DNA of 64,000 bases from Paracoccus wurundjeri (GTDB lineage Bacteria; Pseudomonadota; Alphaproteobacteria; Rhodobacterales; Rhodobacteraceae). The position numbers and the translations under genes are program-made. Shown in pieces: positions 27,528 through 35,538 of this stretch. The notes beneath the pieces were generated by a model, which was given only the letters and a program-made list of their open reading frames with translations, was not told where the DNA came from and ran no database searches. Every line of letters begins with the position of its first letter. Position 1 is the first letter of the stretch. The stretch covers positions 62,001 to 126,000 of the forward strand of contig NZ_JAUUTZ010000011.1 of the NCBI RefSeq assembly GCF_030678915.1, written 5' to 3'.

Positions 27528-28673
27528 ATGGCTCTCAGGTTTCAGAATATCAAAAAGAAATTCGGAGATCTTACGGTCATCCGAGACATCTCTCTGGATG
27601 TGGGGGATGACGATTTTCTTGTCCTTCTTGGACCGTCGGGCTGCGGCAAGTCGACCCTGCTGCGGATGATCGCGGGGCTGGAAGAGGTGACTTCGGGCGA
27701 GATCCACCTGAACGGCAGACAGGTCGAGCATTTACCGCCCAGTGACCGTGACATGGCTTTCGTATTTCAGTCCTATGCTCTTTATCCGCATATGACGGTC
27801 CGGCGGAATATCACCTTCCCGCTGATCATGCGTGAACATAAATGGTGGTTCCATATCCCGCTTGTCGGTTATCTGGCCAAGCGACGGATCGAAGCCAGAC
27901 CCGACATTCGCGAACTGGTCGCGATAACCGCCCAAACTCTTGGCCTGACGCAGGTTCTGGACAAGCATCCGCGCACCCTGTCGGGCGGCCAGCGCCAGCG
28001 GGTCGCGCTTGGCCGGGCGATGGTGCGGCAGCCTGCGGCCTTTCTGATGGACGAACCGCTGTCTAACCTGGACGCGAAGCTGCGTACCGCCATGCGGGCC
28101 GAGATAGGCCGCCTGCATCACCGCCTTGGTGGCACCTTCGTCTATGTGACCCATGATCAGGTAGAGGCCATGACGATGGGCACCAGGATCGCGCTGCTGC
28201 GCGGCGGTGACATCCAGCAATTTGGAACGCCGCGCGAGATATATGAACGTCCGGCGAATACCTATGTCGCCCGGTTCATCGGGACACCGCCCATGAATCT
28301 GATCGAGGCGCAGTTTCAGGGCAATAGTCTCCGCATCGGGGACCGGCTTCTGCGGCTACCGGAAACCGCGCCGCGCGGTGATGATCGCAAGGTCTGGCTG
28401 GGTATCCGCCCCGATGCGATCTCGTTGACCGCCGCCGATGCGGCGGATGCGTTGCCGGCGCGGGTGACGCTGGTCGAACATGCGGGGGCGGAATCGCTGC
28501 TGGCCTTCGATCCCGGGAATTTACGCGTCGGTCATGATGAGGATGGGCAATCCGAGATCATGGCCAGCCAGAGCGGTTACAGCGACATTGCGGCAGGCGA
28601 TCGGGTCGGGCTGATGCTCGATATCGCCCAGGCCTCGTATTTCGACATCGACAGCGGGCTGCGCATCGACTGA
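27528..28673 (+). CDS. ABC transporter ATP-binding protein (UgpC/MalK type)
   Basis: The 381-residue ATPase powers the importer encoded just upstream. Walker A GPSGCGKST lies at about residues 37-45, the signature LSGGQRQRVALGRAMVR near 152, and Walker B FLMDEPLSNLD follows. A C-terminal OB/TOBE region spans about 250-380. Between Walker A and the signature there is an insertion (KWWFHIPLVGYLAKRR, about residue 105) longer than in typical MalK proteins. The ATG at 27528 gives the canonical MALRFQNIKKKFG start. Confidence 0.93.
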   Translation: MALRFQNIKKKFGDLTVIRDISLDVGDDDFLVLLGPSGCGKSTLLRMIAGLEEVTSGEIHLNGRQVEHLPPSDRDMAFVFQSYALYPHMTVRRNITFPLIMREHKWWFHIPLVGYLAKRRIEARPDIRELVAITAQTLGLTQVLDKHPRTLSGGQRQRVALGRAMVRQPAAFLMDEPLSNLDAKLRTAMRAEIGRLHHRLGGTFVYVTHDQVEAMTMGTRIALLRGGDIQQFGTPREIYERPANTYVARFIGTPPMNLIEAQFQGNSLRIGDRLLRLPETAPRGDDRKVWLGIRPDAISLTAADAADALPARVTLVEHAGAESLLAFDPGNLRVGHDEDGQSEIMASQSGYSDIAAGDRVGLMLDIAQASYFDIDSGLRID

Positions 28674-28731
28674 CTCCTGTCGTCCGGCACCTGCCGGATT
28701 TCCATCCTCCGATCGATCAGGGAATTCCGAA

Positions 28732-29934
28732 TTGACCAAAAATATCTTGTCCGGTTACCGCGTTCTTGACTGCTCCATCGCCATGGCGGGCCCATTCGCG
28801 GCCCAGCGTCTGGGCGATCTGGGGGCGGATGTCATCAAGATCGAACCCATCAGCGGCGAATGGCAGCGCCATGTATCCGCCGGCGGTGCGCGCGGGAACA
28901 AGATCAACGTCTCGTTCCTGTCACTGAACCGCAACAAGCGCTCGCTTGCGGTCAATCTGAAGGATGCCGAGGGCAAGGCGCTTCTATTGGATCTGGTGAA
29001 GACCGCCGATGTCTTCATCCAGAATTACCGTCCCGGGGTCGCGGACAGGCTTGGGGTGGATTACGAAACCCTGTCGAAGCTGAATCCCCGGCTCGTCTAT
29101 GTTTCGATGTCGGGTTATGGCGAGGACGGGCCTTATGTGAACCATCCCGGTCAGGATCTGATCCTGCAGGGCTTGTCGGGGGCGATGCTGTCTGCCGGAC
29201 GCGCGGATGAGGCGCCGACCGCGGCGGGCCAGTTCCTGGTCGATGCCGTTGCCGCCTCCACTGCCTTCGAGGGCGTTCTTGCCGCGCTTCTCCACCGCGA
29301 ACGGACAGGAGAGGGCCAGAAGGTCGAGGTGAACATGCTTGATGCGATTACCACGCTTCAGATGCAGGAATTGTCAGTCTATCTTCAGACCGGCAAACCG
29401 CAGGAACGTTCGTCCGAACCTCATGCCCATGTCTATATCCGTGCGCCTTATGGTGCCTTTGCGACTTCGGATGGTTACATTACGCTTGCCTTTCCCCCCT
29501 TGAAGACGCTTGGCGAGGTTATCGGTGAACCGGCATTCCTGAACATGGATGACGAGACCGACAGCTGGGCACGGCGCGACGAAATCTTTGCCCTGACGCG
29601 CGAGAAGCTGTTGCAAAGATCATCGTCGGACTGGCTTGAGCTGTTCCGGGCGGCGGATATCTGGTGCGGTCCCGTCTATAGCTATGCCGATCTCGAAAAT
29701 GACGCACAGATTCGGCATAACGGGACGATTGTCGAATATGATCATCCGACCGAGGGCCGGGTGCGTACGCCGGGCTTTCCCTATAAATTCTCGAAAACGC
29801 CGCCGGCCATTAACCGCCCGACGCCGCTGGTCGGACAGCACAGCGCAGAGGTATTGCGCGCCCTTGGCTATGACGACGCCCGGATTCAGTCGCTTTCCGC
29901 ATCGGGTGCGATCCATCTGGGGGATAGCCAATGA
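28732..29934 (+). CDS. Family III CoA-transferase (CaiB/BaiF)
   Basis: The 400-residue enzyme moves CoA between carboxylic acids. The N-terminus GYRVLDCSIAMAGPFAAQRLGDLGADVIKIE is the family hallmark. The conserved aspartate that forms the acyl intermediate is in GQDLILQGLSG, near residue 142, and the length fits. The start is a TTG at 28732, preceded by AGGGAA. It follows the transporter ATPase by 58 bp and overlaps the next gene by four bases. The acid activated is unknown. The operon suggests a sugar-derived or imported acid. Confidence 0.92.
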   Translation: MTKNILSGYRVLDCSIAMAGPFAAQRLGDLGADVIKIEPISGEWQRHVSAGGARGNKINVSFLSLNRNKRSLAVNLKDAEGKALLLDLVKTADVFIQNYRPGVADRLGVDYETLSKLNPRLVYVSMSGYGEDGPYVNHPGQDLILQGLSGAMLSAGRADEAPTAAGQFLVDAVAASTAFEGVLAALLHRERTGEGQKVEVNMLDAITTLQMQELSVYLQTGKPQERSSEPHAHVYIRAPYGAFATSDGYITLAFPPLKTLGEVIGEPAFLNMDDETDSWARRDEIFALTREKLLQRSSSDWLELFRAADIWCGPVYSYADLENDAQIRHNGTIVEYDHPTEGRVRTPGFPYKFSKTPPAINRPTPLVGQHSAEVLRALGYDDARIQSLSASGAIHLGDSQ

Positions 29935-31082
29935 AGCGTCACTACAAGGGCCTGACCTGGGATCATCCGCGCGGTTATAACGCGCTGGCCGCCGCCGCGG
30001 CGCGGTTGTCGGAACTTGACGATCTGGCCATCGATTGGGACAAGCAGCCCCTGGAAGGATTCGAAAGCGCGCCCATCGCGGATTTATGTGAGCGTTATGA
30101 TCTGGTCGTGCTGGATCATCCGCATATCGGCGAAGCCTTCGCGCAGGACTGCCTGATGCCGATCGACGCGGTCCTGCCTGCCGACGCATTGGAAAAAATT
30201 TCCAACGCGGTGATCGGGCCTTCGCTTCAGTCGTATCACTACGAGGGCAGGTTATGGGCGCTGCCGCTGGATGCCGCGACGCAGGTTGCTGCATTGCGTC
30301 GTGATCTGCTGGACACAGCCGTGCCGACGACCTGGCCAGAAGTGCTGGACCTATCGAAATCGGGAATGGTTGCCATGTCGGCAGCTGGCCCACATGCCTT
30401 GTTGAGTTTTGGGTCTGTCTGCGTGGCGCTGGGCGCATCTCCGGGGCTGGATGACGCCTATATCGGCACTGAGCCGGGGCTGGATGCGCTGGACGTCCTT
30501 GCCGGGCTTTATGCGCAGACACCGGCTGCTGTTCTGAACCTGAATCCGATCGGCATTCTGCAGCTGATGGCGACCAGCGACGAGGTGGCCTATTGCCCGT
30601 TGATCTACGGCTATGTGAATTACGCCGCGCCGGACGATCCGGGGCATCGTCCGATCACGTTTGCCGATGCACCTGCGGGGCCGGGGGGGATCGGCTCGAC
30701 TCTTGGTGGGACCGGGCTTGCGGTGAGCCGCCGCACCGAGATCTCGGACGCGCTGGTCCGGCATCTGCTATGGCTGATGTCCGAAACCGCGCAATGCGAT
30801 TTCATCCCCGCGCATGACGGCCAGCCAAGCCTGCGCCGGGCCTGGGCGGACAAAACGGTAAACGCACGCTGGGGCAATTTCTATCTCGATACCGAAGCCA
30901 CGCTGGAAGTGGCTTGGGTGCGGCCACGCTTTGACGGATATATCGCCTTTCAGACCGCCGCGTCGGCCCTGTTGCGCGAGGGTTTCGCGACTCGTCGCCC
31001 CCAACGCGAACTGCTTGATCATCTGAACCGGCTTTACCGCAATCACCGCCCGCAGGCCGGCAGGCCCAGTGCGACGCTTTGA
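29931..31082 (+). CDS. Substrate-binding-protein-like protein lacking an export signal
   Basis: The 383-residue product reads as an extracellular solute-binding (family 1) fold: DLVVLDHPHIGEAFAQDCLMPID, YEGRLWALPLDAATQVAALRRDLLD and TTWPEVLDL are typical. The N-terminus MKRHYKGLTWDHPRGYNAL has no hydrophobic segment, so the protein should stay in the cytoplasm. It overlaps the CoA-transferase gene in an ATGA and precedes the enoyl-CoA hydratase by 13 bp, so it is tied to CoA chemistry rather than to the transporter. It may sense or sequester an acid or a CoA-related ligand. Function unknown. Confidence 0.75.
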   Translation: MKRHYKGLTWDHPRGYNALAAAAARLSELDDLAIDWDKQPLEGFESAPIADLCERYDLVVLDHPHIGEAFAQDCLMPIDAVLPADALEKISNAVIGPSLQSYHYEGRLWALPLDAATQVAALRRDLLDTAVPTTWPEVLDLSKSGMVAMSAAGPHALLSFGSVCVALGASPGLDDAYIGTEPGLDALDVLAGLYAQTPAAVLNLNPIGILQLMATSDEVAYCPLIYGYVNYAAPDDPGHRPITFADAPAGPGGIGSTLGGTGLAVSRRTEISDALVRHLLWLMSETAQCDFIPAHDGQPSLRRAWADKTVNARWGNFYLDTEATLEVAWVRPRFDGYIAFQTAASALLREGFATRRPQRELLDHLNRLYRNHRPQAGRPSATL

Positions 31083-31095
31083 GCATGAGGACGAC

Positions 31096-31866
31096 ATGAG
31101 TGAGAACATTCTTTTCGAGATCAGCGGTCATGTGGCGCAGATCACGCTGAACCGGCCCGCCAAACTGAATGCAATGACGCCCGAGATGGCCGATGCCCTG
31201 CTGGATGCGGTGGCCGAATGCAACGCGAGCGAGACAATCCGTTGCGTGGTTCTGACCGGCGCGGGCGAGAAATCCTTCTGTGCAGGCTCGGATATCCGGG
31301 AGTTGGACGGCTACGACACGCCGTGGAATTTCCGCAACCGGCCTGATTACTGCGATGCGATCCGCAAGCTGCTGAAGCCGACTATCGCGGCGATCAACGG
31401 CTATGCCTTTGGTGGAGGTCTGGAAATGGCGATGAGCTGCGATATCCGCATCGCCTCGCCCCATGCAAAGCTTGCATCGCCGGAAATCAGGCTGGGATGG
31501 ATCGGAGGAGGTGGAATGGCCGCCTTTCTCTGTCATTCCGCCGGCATGTCCAATGCGGCACTGATGCTTCTCACCGGGGAACCTATCGAGGCTGAGCGCG
31601 GTCTGGCCTGGGGCCTGATCTCTGAAATCGTGGCAGGGCAGGATCTGTTGTCGCGCGCGCATGAACTGGCGTCGATCATTGCATCGCGCGCGCCGATCGC
31701 GGCCGAGACGGCCAAGCTGAACCTGCGTGCCGCGCATACGATGCCGCTTGAAAAGGCGATCGAATACGAGCGTGATCTGCAGACCATTTGTTTCGCCACG
31801 GCGGATGCGCAGGAGGGCCGCCGCGCCTTTGCCGAGAAGCGCGTTCCGGTCTTTCAACGGAAATGA
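31096..31866 (+). CDS. Enoyl-CoA hydratase/isomerase family protein
   Basis: The 256-residue crotonase-fold enzyme acts on an acyl-CoA, probably the product of the neighbouring CoA-transferase. The oxyanion motif CAGSDIRELD is near residue 65. GGGLEMAMSCD and SPEIRLGWIGG retain the two glutamates used by hydratases. The start at 31096 has ATGAGGAC upstream and gives the standard SENILFEISGHVAQITLNRP N-terminus. Whether it hydrates, isomerises or hydrolyses cannot be read from sequence. Confidence 0.9.
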   Translation: MSENILFEISGHVAQITLNRPAKLNAMTPEMADALLDAVAECNASETIRCVVLTGAGEKSFCAGSDIRELDGYDTPWNFRNRPDYCDAIRKLLKPTIAAINGYAFGGGLEMAMSCDIRIASPHAKLASPEIRLGWIGGGGMAAFLCHSAGMSNAALMLLTGEPIEAERGLAWGLISEIVAGQDLLSRAHELASIIASRAPIAAETAKLNLRAAHTMPLEKAIEYERDLQTICFATADAQEGRRAFAEKRVPVFQRK

Positions 31867-31874
31867 GGCCCGAT

Positions 31875-33050
31875 ATGATGACTCCTGAACAAGTTCTACC
31901 GCAGGACGGTTATCGCGGAACGCTGCTGGCGCGGATATGGGATCCCCGCCATCAGGGACCTTCGCTGGTCGCGGTGCGGGAAACCGGGCTGCATGACGTC
32001 ACGGCGCATTTTCCCACCACCAGCCATCTTTACGCCCTGCCTGATCCGGCGGCGGCACTGAATGCGGTTGCGGGCGAGCGGATCGCCTCGCTTGCCGAGG
32101 TGCTGGAGCATTCGCGCCCCGACGCAGCGGGCGGCGACCGGCCCTACCTGCTGCCGCCTCTGGATCTGCAGGCGGTCAAGGCTGCGGGCGTGACCTTTGT
32201 GGTCTCGATGCTCGAACGTGTCATCGAGGAGCGGGCGCGGGGCAACGCTGCCGATGCGGCCGATATTCGCGCCCGGGTGCGCCAGATCGTGGGTGACGAT
32301 CTGGCCGCGCTGCGCCCCGGCTCTGAACAGGCGGCCGAGATGAAGCGGGTGCTGGTCGAAAAGGGGATGTGGAGCCAGTATCTGGAAGTCGGCATCGGAC
32401 CGGATGCCGAGATATTCACAAAGACCACCGTGTTCGCCTCCGTCGGGTTCGGCGCTCATGTCGGCATACACCCGCAATCGGTCTGGAATAACCCCGAACC
32501 GGAGGTGGTTCTTGCGGTTTCGCCCGATGCCCGCATTGTGGGGGCCACATTGGGTAACGACGTCAATCTTCGCGATTTCGAGGGGCGGTCGGCGCTGTTG
32601 CTGTCGAAAGCCAAGGATAACAATGCCAGCTGCTCCATCGGCCCCTTCATGCGATTGTTCGATGACAGCTTCGGGCTGGACGACCTGCGCCGGACCGAAG
32701 TCGAGATGCGTGTCGAGGGCAGGGACGGCTTCGTGATGGACGGATCGTCGTCGATGGCGCAGATCAGCCGCGATGTGACCGATCTGGTCGGGCAGGCGAT
32801 GGGGGCGAACCACCAATATCCCGACGGGATCGTTCTGCTTACCGGCACGATGTTCGCGCCGGTCAAGGATCGCGATGGTGCAGGGCAGGGCTTCACGCAT
32901 CATCGCGGCGATCTGGTCGAGATTTCCGCGCCTATGCTGGGTTGTCTGGTCAACACCGTCGAAACCTCCGACCGCTGTCCGCCCTGGAATTTCGGGCTGC
33001 GGCAGTTGATGCGCAGCCTTGTCCGGCGCGGACTTCACGACGCGATCTGA
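31875..33050 (+). CDS. XylX-like 2-keto-3-deoxy-pentonate dehydratase (fumarylacetoacetase fold)
   Basis: The 391-residue protein closely matches, from memory, the pattern of Caulobacter XylX, which converts 2-keto-3-deoxy-D-xylonate to alpha-ketoglutaric semialdehyde: KAAGVTFVVSMLERVIEERA, WSQYLEVGIGPDAEIFTK, NNPEPEVVLAV (metal-binding Glu-x-Glu), GNDVNLRDFEGRSALLLSKA and QYPDGIVLLTGTMFAP. The start at 31875 lines up with XylX. An alternative ATG at 31863 overlaps the hydratase stop. The SDR gene overlaps its own stop by one base. The exact pentonate (xylose, arabinose or a related sugar) is not distinguishable. Confidence 0.88.
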   Translation: MMTPEQVLPQDGYRGTLLARIWDPRHQGPSLVAVRETGLHDVTAHFPTTSHLYALPDPAAALNAVAGERIASLAEVLEHSRPDAAGGDRPYLLPPLDLQAVKAAGVTFVVSMLERVIEERARGNAADAADIRARVRQIVGDDLAALRPGSEQAAEMKRVLVEKGMWSQYLEVGIGPDAEIFTKTTVFASVGFGAHVGIHPQSVWNNPEPEVVLAVSPDARIVGATLGNDVNLRDFEGRSALLLSKAKDNNASCSIGPFMRLFDDSFGLDDLRRTEVEMRVEGRDGFVMDGSSSMAQISRDVTDLVGQAMGANHQYPDGIVLLTGTMFAPVKDRDGAGQGFTHHRGDLVEISAPMLGCLVNTVETSDRCPPWNFGLRQLMRSLVRRGLHDAI

Positions 33051-33811
33051 TGGCCACGGATTTTGATCTGACCGGCGAATTGGCGCTGGTGACCGGTTCG
33101 GGCAGCGGGATCGGTCTGGGTATCGCCCATGCTCTGGCGCAGGCGGGGGCACGGGTTCTGCTGCATGGGCGCGACCGCGAGAAACTGGAAATTGCAGCGG
33201 GGCAATTTGCGCCGGACCGGATCGCGGGTTGCGCCTGTTTCGATATCGCCGATGAAACCTCGGTTGCGAAAGGGTTCGGCGAATTGCCGGATATGGGGCA
33301 CATGATCAGTATTCTGGTCAATAATGCCGGATCGCAACTTCGCCAGCCCATGCTGGATATGGATCCGGTTGACTGGCGCCGCATTGTCGACATCAATTTG
33401 ACCGGAGCATTCCTGGTATCCCGCCACGTGGTGCCGGGGATGCGGCAGCGAGGGCGCGGTAAGATCGTTAATATCACCTCGCTGACTGCGGAGGTCGCGC
33501 GCCCCGATGTCGGCCCTTATACGGCGGCCAAAGGGGGGCTTCGGATGCTGACCCGCGCGATGGCTGTCGAATGGGCGCCCTATGGGATCCAGGTCAATGC
33601 GATCGGGCCCGGGCATATCGTCACCGAGATGACTGCCGCGACGCGGGCGCAACCCGATTTCGAGGCATGGGCGCGGCACCGGACGCCCGCCGGACGATGG
33701 GGTGAGGTTCGGGATCTGGACGGCGTCGCAGTGTTTCTTGCCTCGCGCGCGTCGGATTTCGTGACGGGCCAGACCCTATATGTCGATGGCGGTTTCCTCG
33801 CCGCTATGTAA
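33050..33811 (+). CDS. SDR family oxidoreductase
   Basis: The 253-residue NAD(P)-dependent dehydrogenase has TGSGSGIGLGIA (cofactor), NNAG, ITSLTAEVARPDVGPYTAAK (catalytic Ser, Tyr and Lys) and a C-terminal YVDGGFLAAM. It resembles gluconate 5-dehydrogenase and sugar dehydrogenases. In this operon it may oxidise an aldose or a keto-acid ahead of the XylX-like step, much as XylB does in Caulobacter, but the substrate is inferred. It starts within the XylX-like stop (TGATG). Confidence 0.9.
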   Translation: MATDFDLTGELALVTGSGSGIGLGIAHALAQAGARVLLHGRDREKLEIAAGQFAPDRIAGCACFDIADETSVAKGFGELPDMGHMISILVNNAGSQLRQPMLDMDPVDWRRIVDINLTGAFLVSRHVVPGMRQRGRGKIVNITSLTAEVARPDVGPYTAAKGGLRMLTRAMAVEWAPYGIQVNAIGPGHIVTEMTAATRAQPDFEAWARHRTPAGRWGEVRDLDGVAVFLASRASDFVTGQTLYVDGGFLAAM

Positions 33812-33854
33812 TCTTCACTCATATCGACCCTTCACCGACAAAGGATGACGCATC

Positions 33855-35372
33855 ATGACCTTCACCCCCCACGGCAAGCATCTGATCGCAGGTGAATGGA
33901 TCGCGACCGATCAGCGTTTCAAATCCGAACCCGCCCATGGTCCGGCGCATGAATTCAGTATCGGGACCGTCGATCTGGTGGATCGCGCGGCACAGGCGGC
34001 CGAGGATGCCTTCTGGACCTATGGCTATAGTTCGCGGGTAGAACGCGCGGCGTTCCTTGACGCCATCGCCGATGAGATCGAGGCGCGCGCGGAGGCCATT
34101 ACCGAAATCGGCACGCAGGAGACCGGCCTGCCCGAAGCGCGGCTTCAGGGCGAACGCGGTCGCACGACAGGTCAGCTTCGGCTATTCGCCGAACATATCC
34201 GCAAGGGCGAGTATCTGGATCGCCGTATGGATCCCGCCTTGCCCGACCGGCAGCCTGCGCCGCGCCCCGAAATCCGGCTGGTGGAGCGTCCCATCGGGCC
34301 GGTCGCGGTCTTCGGTGCCTCGAATTTCCCGTTGGCTTTCTCGACCGCGGGCGGTGATACCGCTGCCGCCTTGGCCGCGGGCTGCCCGGTTGTGGTCAAG
34401 GGCCATTCCGCCCATCCCGGCACCGGAGAGATTGTCGCCGAGGCGATCCTTGCCGCCATTGACAGGACCGGGATGCCGAAGGGTGTCTTCAGTCTTGTTC
34501 AGGGCGGCAAGCGCGACGTGGGACAGGCTTTGGTCCAGCATCCCCTGATCAAGGCGGTGGGTTTCACCGGCTCGCTTGCGGGCGGGCGCGCATTGTTCGA
34601 TCTTTGCGCACAACGGCCCGAGCCAATCCCGTTCTTTGGCGAGCTTGGCTCGGTCAACCCGATGTTCCTGATGCCGGAAGCTATGGCAGCGCGGGCCGAG
34701 GATATCGGCAGCGGCTGGGCGGGATCGCTGACCATGGGTGCTGGTCAGTTTTGCACCAATCCCGGCATCGCCGTGACCATAGATGGTCCGGAAACTGACC
34801 GTTTCATTGCCGCGGCAAAAGCAGGTCTGGAGAAGACCGGCCCTCAGCCGATGCTGACCGAAGGCATTGCGGCGGCCTATCGCGACGGCAAAGAGCGTTT
34901 CGAGTCCCGCAATTCGGTGAAGCCGGTCCATGTGACCGAATCCCCGGGACGCGAGGCCAACCCGAATCTTTATGAAACCACCGCCGAAGCCTATTTGCAG
35001 GACCGCGCCTTGGGCGAAGAGGTGTTTGGCCCGCTTGGCCTGATCGTCCGGGTGGCATCGGTCGATGAAATGGTGACACTCGCTAAGGGTTTCGAGGGCC
35101 AGTTGACCATGACCCTGCACATGGATGAGGGAGATCTGCCCCATGCGCAGAAGCTGCGGCCCGTTCTGGAACGCAAGGCCGGACGGATTCTGGTTAACGG
35201 CTTTCCGACCGGGGTCGAGGTCGTGGATTCCATGGTTCATGGCGGGCCATATCCGGCATCGACCAATTTCGGAGCGACCTCGGTCGGCACTTTGGCGATC
35301 CGTCGTTTCCTGCGCCCGGTCAGCTATCAGAATTTCCCCGAGGCGCTGCTGCCCGAGGATTTGCGTCAGTAA
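33855..35372 (+). CDS. Alpha-ketoglutaric semialdehyde dehydrogenase (NADP-dependent aldehyde dehydrogenase)
   Basis: The 505-residue aldehyde dehydrogenase would oxidise 2,5-dioxopentanoate to 2-oxoglutarate, the last step of oxidative pentose and aldarate degradation. Catalytic Cys is in GAGQFCTNPGI (Cys300) and the general-base Glu in FFGELGSVNP (Glu263). GFTGSLAGGRALFDL and the C-terminal GFPTGVEVVDSMVHGGPYP are hallmarks of this subgroup. It sits 43 bp after the SDR gene and closes the operon. The XylX-like enzyme two genes earlier makes its substrate, which supports the call. Confidence 0.93.
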   Translation: MTFTPHGKHLIAGEWIATDQRFKSEPAHGPAHEFSIGTVDLVDRAAQAAEDAFWTYGYSSRVERAAFLDAIADEIEARAEAITEIGTQETGLPEARLQGERGRTTGQLRLFAEHIRKGEYLDRRMDPALPDRQPAPRPEIRLVERPIGPVAVFGASNFPLAFSTAGGDTAAALAAGCPVVVKGHSAHPGTGEIVAEAILAAIDRTGMPKGVFSLVQGGKRDVGQALVQHPLIKAVGFTGSLAGGRALFDLCAQRPEPIPFFGELGSVNPMFLMPEAMAARAEDIGSGWAGSLTMGAGQFCTNPGIAVTIDGPETDRFIAAAKAGLEKTGPQPMLTEGIAAAYRDGKERFESRNSVKPVHVTESPGREANPNLYETTAEAYLQDRALGEEVFGPLGLIVRVASVDEMVTLAKGFEGQLTMTLHMDEGDLPHAQKLRPVLERKAGRILVNGFPTGVEVVDSMVHGGPYPASTNFGATSVGTLAIRRFLRPVSYQNFPEALLPEDLRQ

Positions 35373-35516
35373 AGATATCACGCAGAGGCTCGCTGGCCAT
35401 GTCGCTATGGATCGGAGCGGCGTCGGGAGTGCAAGATTCCGCGCAGGAAGAAACTGCGCGGGAGTTGCGGCAGATCAGGTGGAAAATCTCGGATCACTCT
35501 TCTTTAGCCTGCCCAA

Positions 35517-35533
35517 AGCCGTTATGCACGGCT
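35517..35533. terminator. Hairpin between two convergent operons
   Basis: AGCCGT and ACGGCT form a perfect 6-bp stem with a TATGC loop in the 166-bp gap between the semialdehyde dehydrogenase and the convergent sugar ABC ATPase. No T-run is present. The rest of the gap shows nothing else. Confidence 0.4.
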
Positions 35534-35538
35534 CCTGG

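Noticed and set aside
24415..35372. Possibility that the region is a recently acquired island
   Set aside because: No integrase, attachment repeats, tRNA junction or obvious composition shift is visible. Codon use looks like the neighbours.
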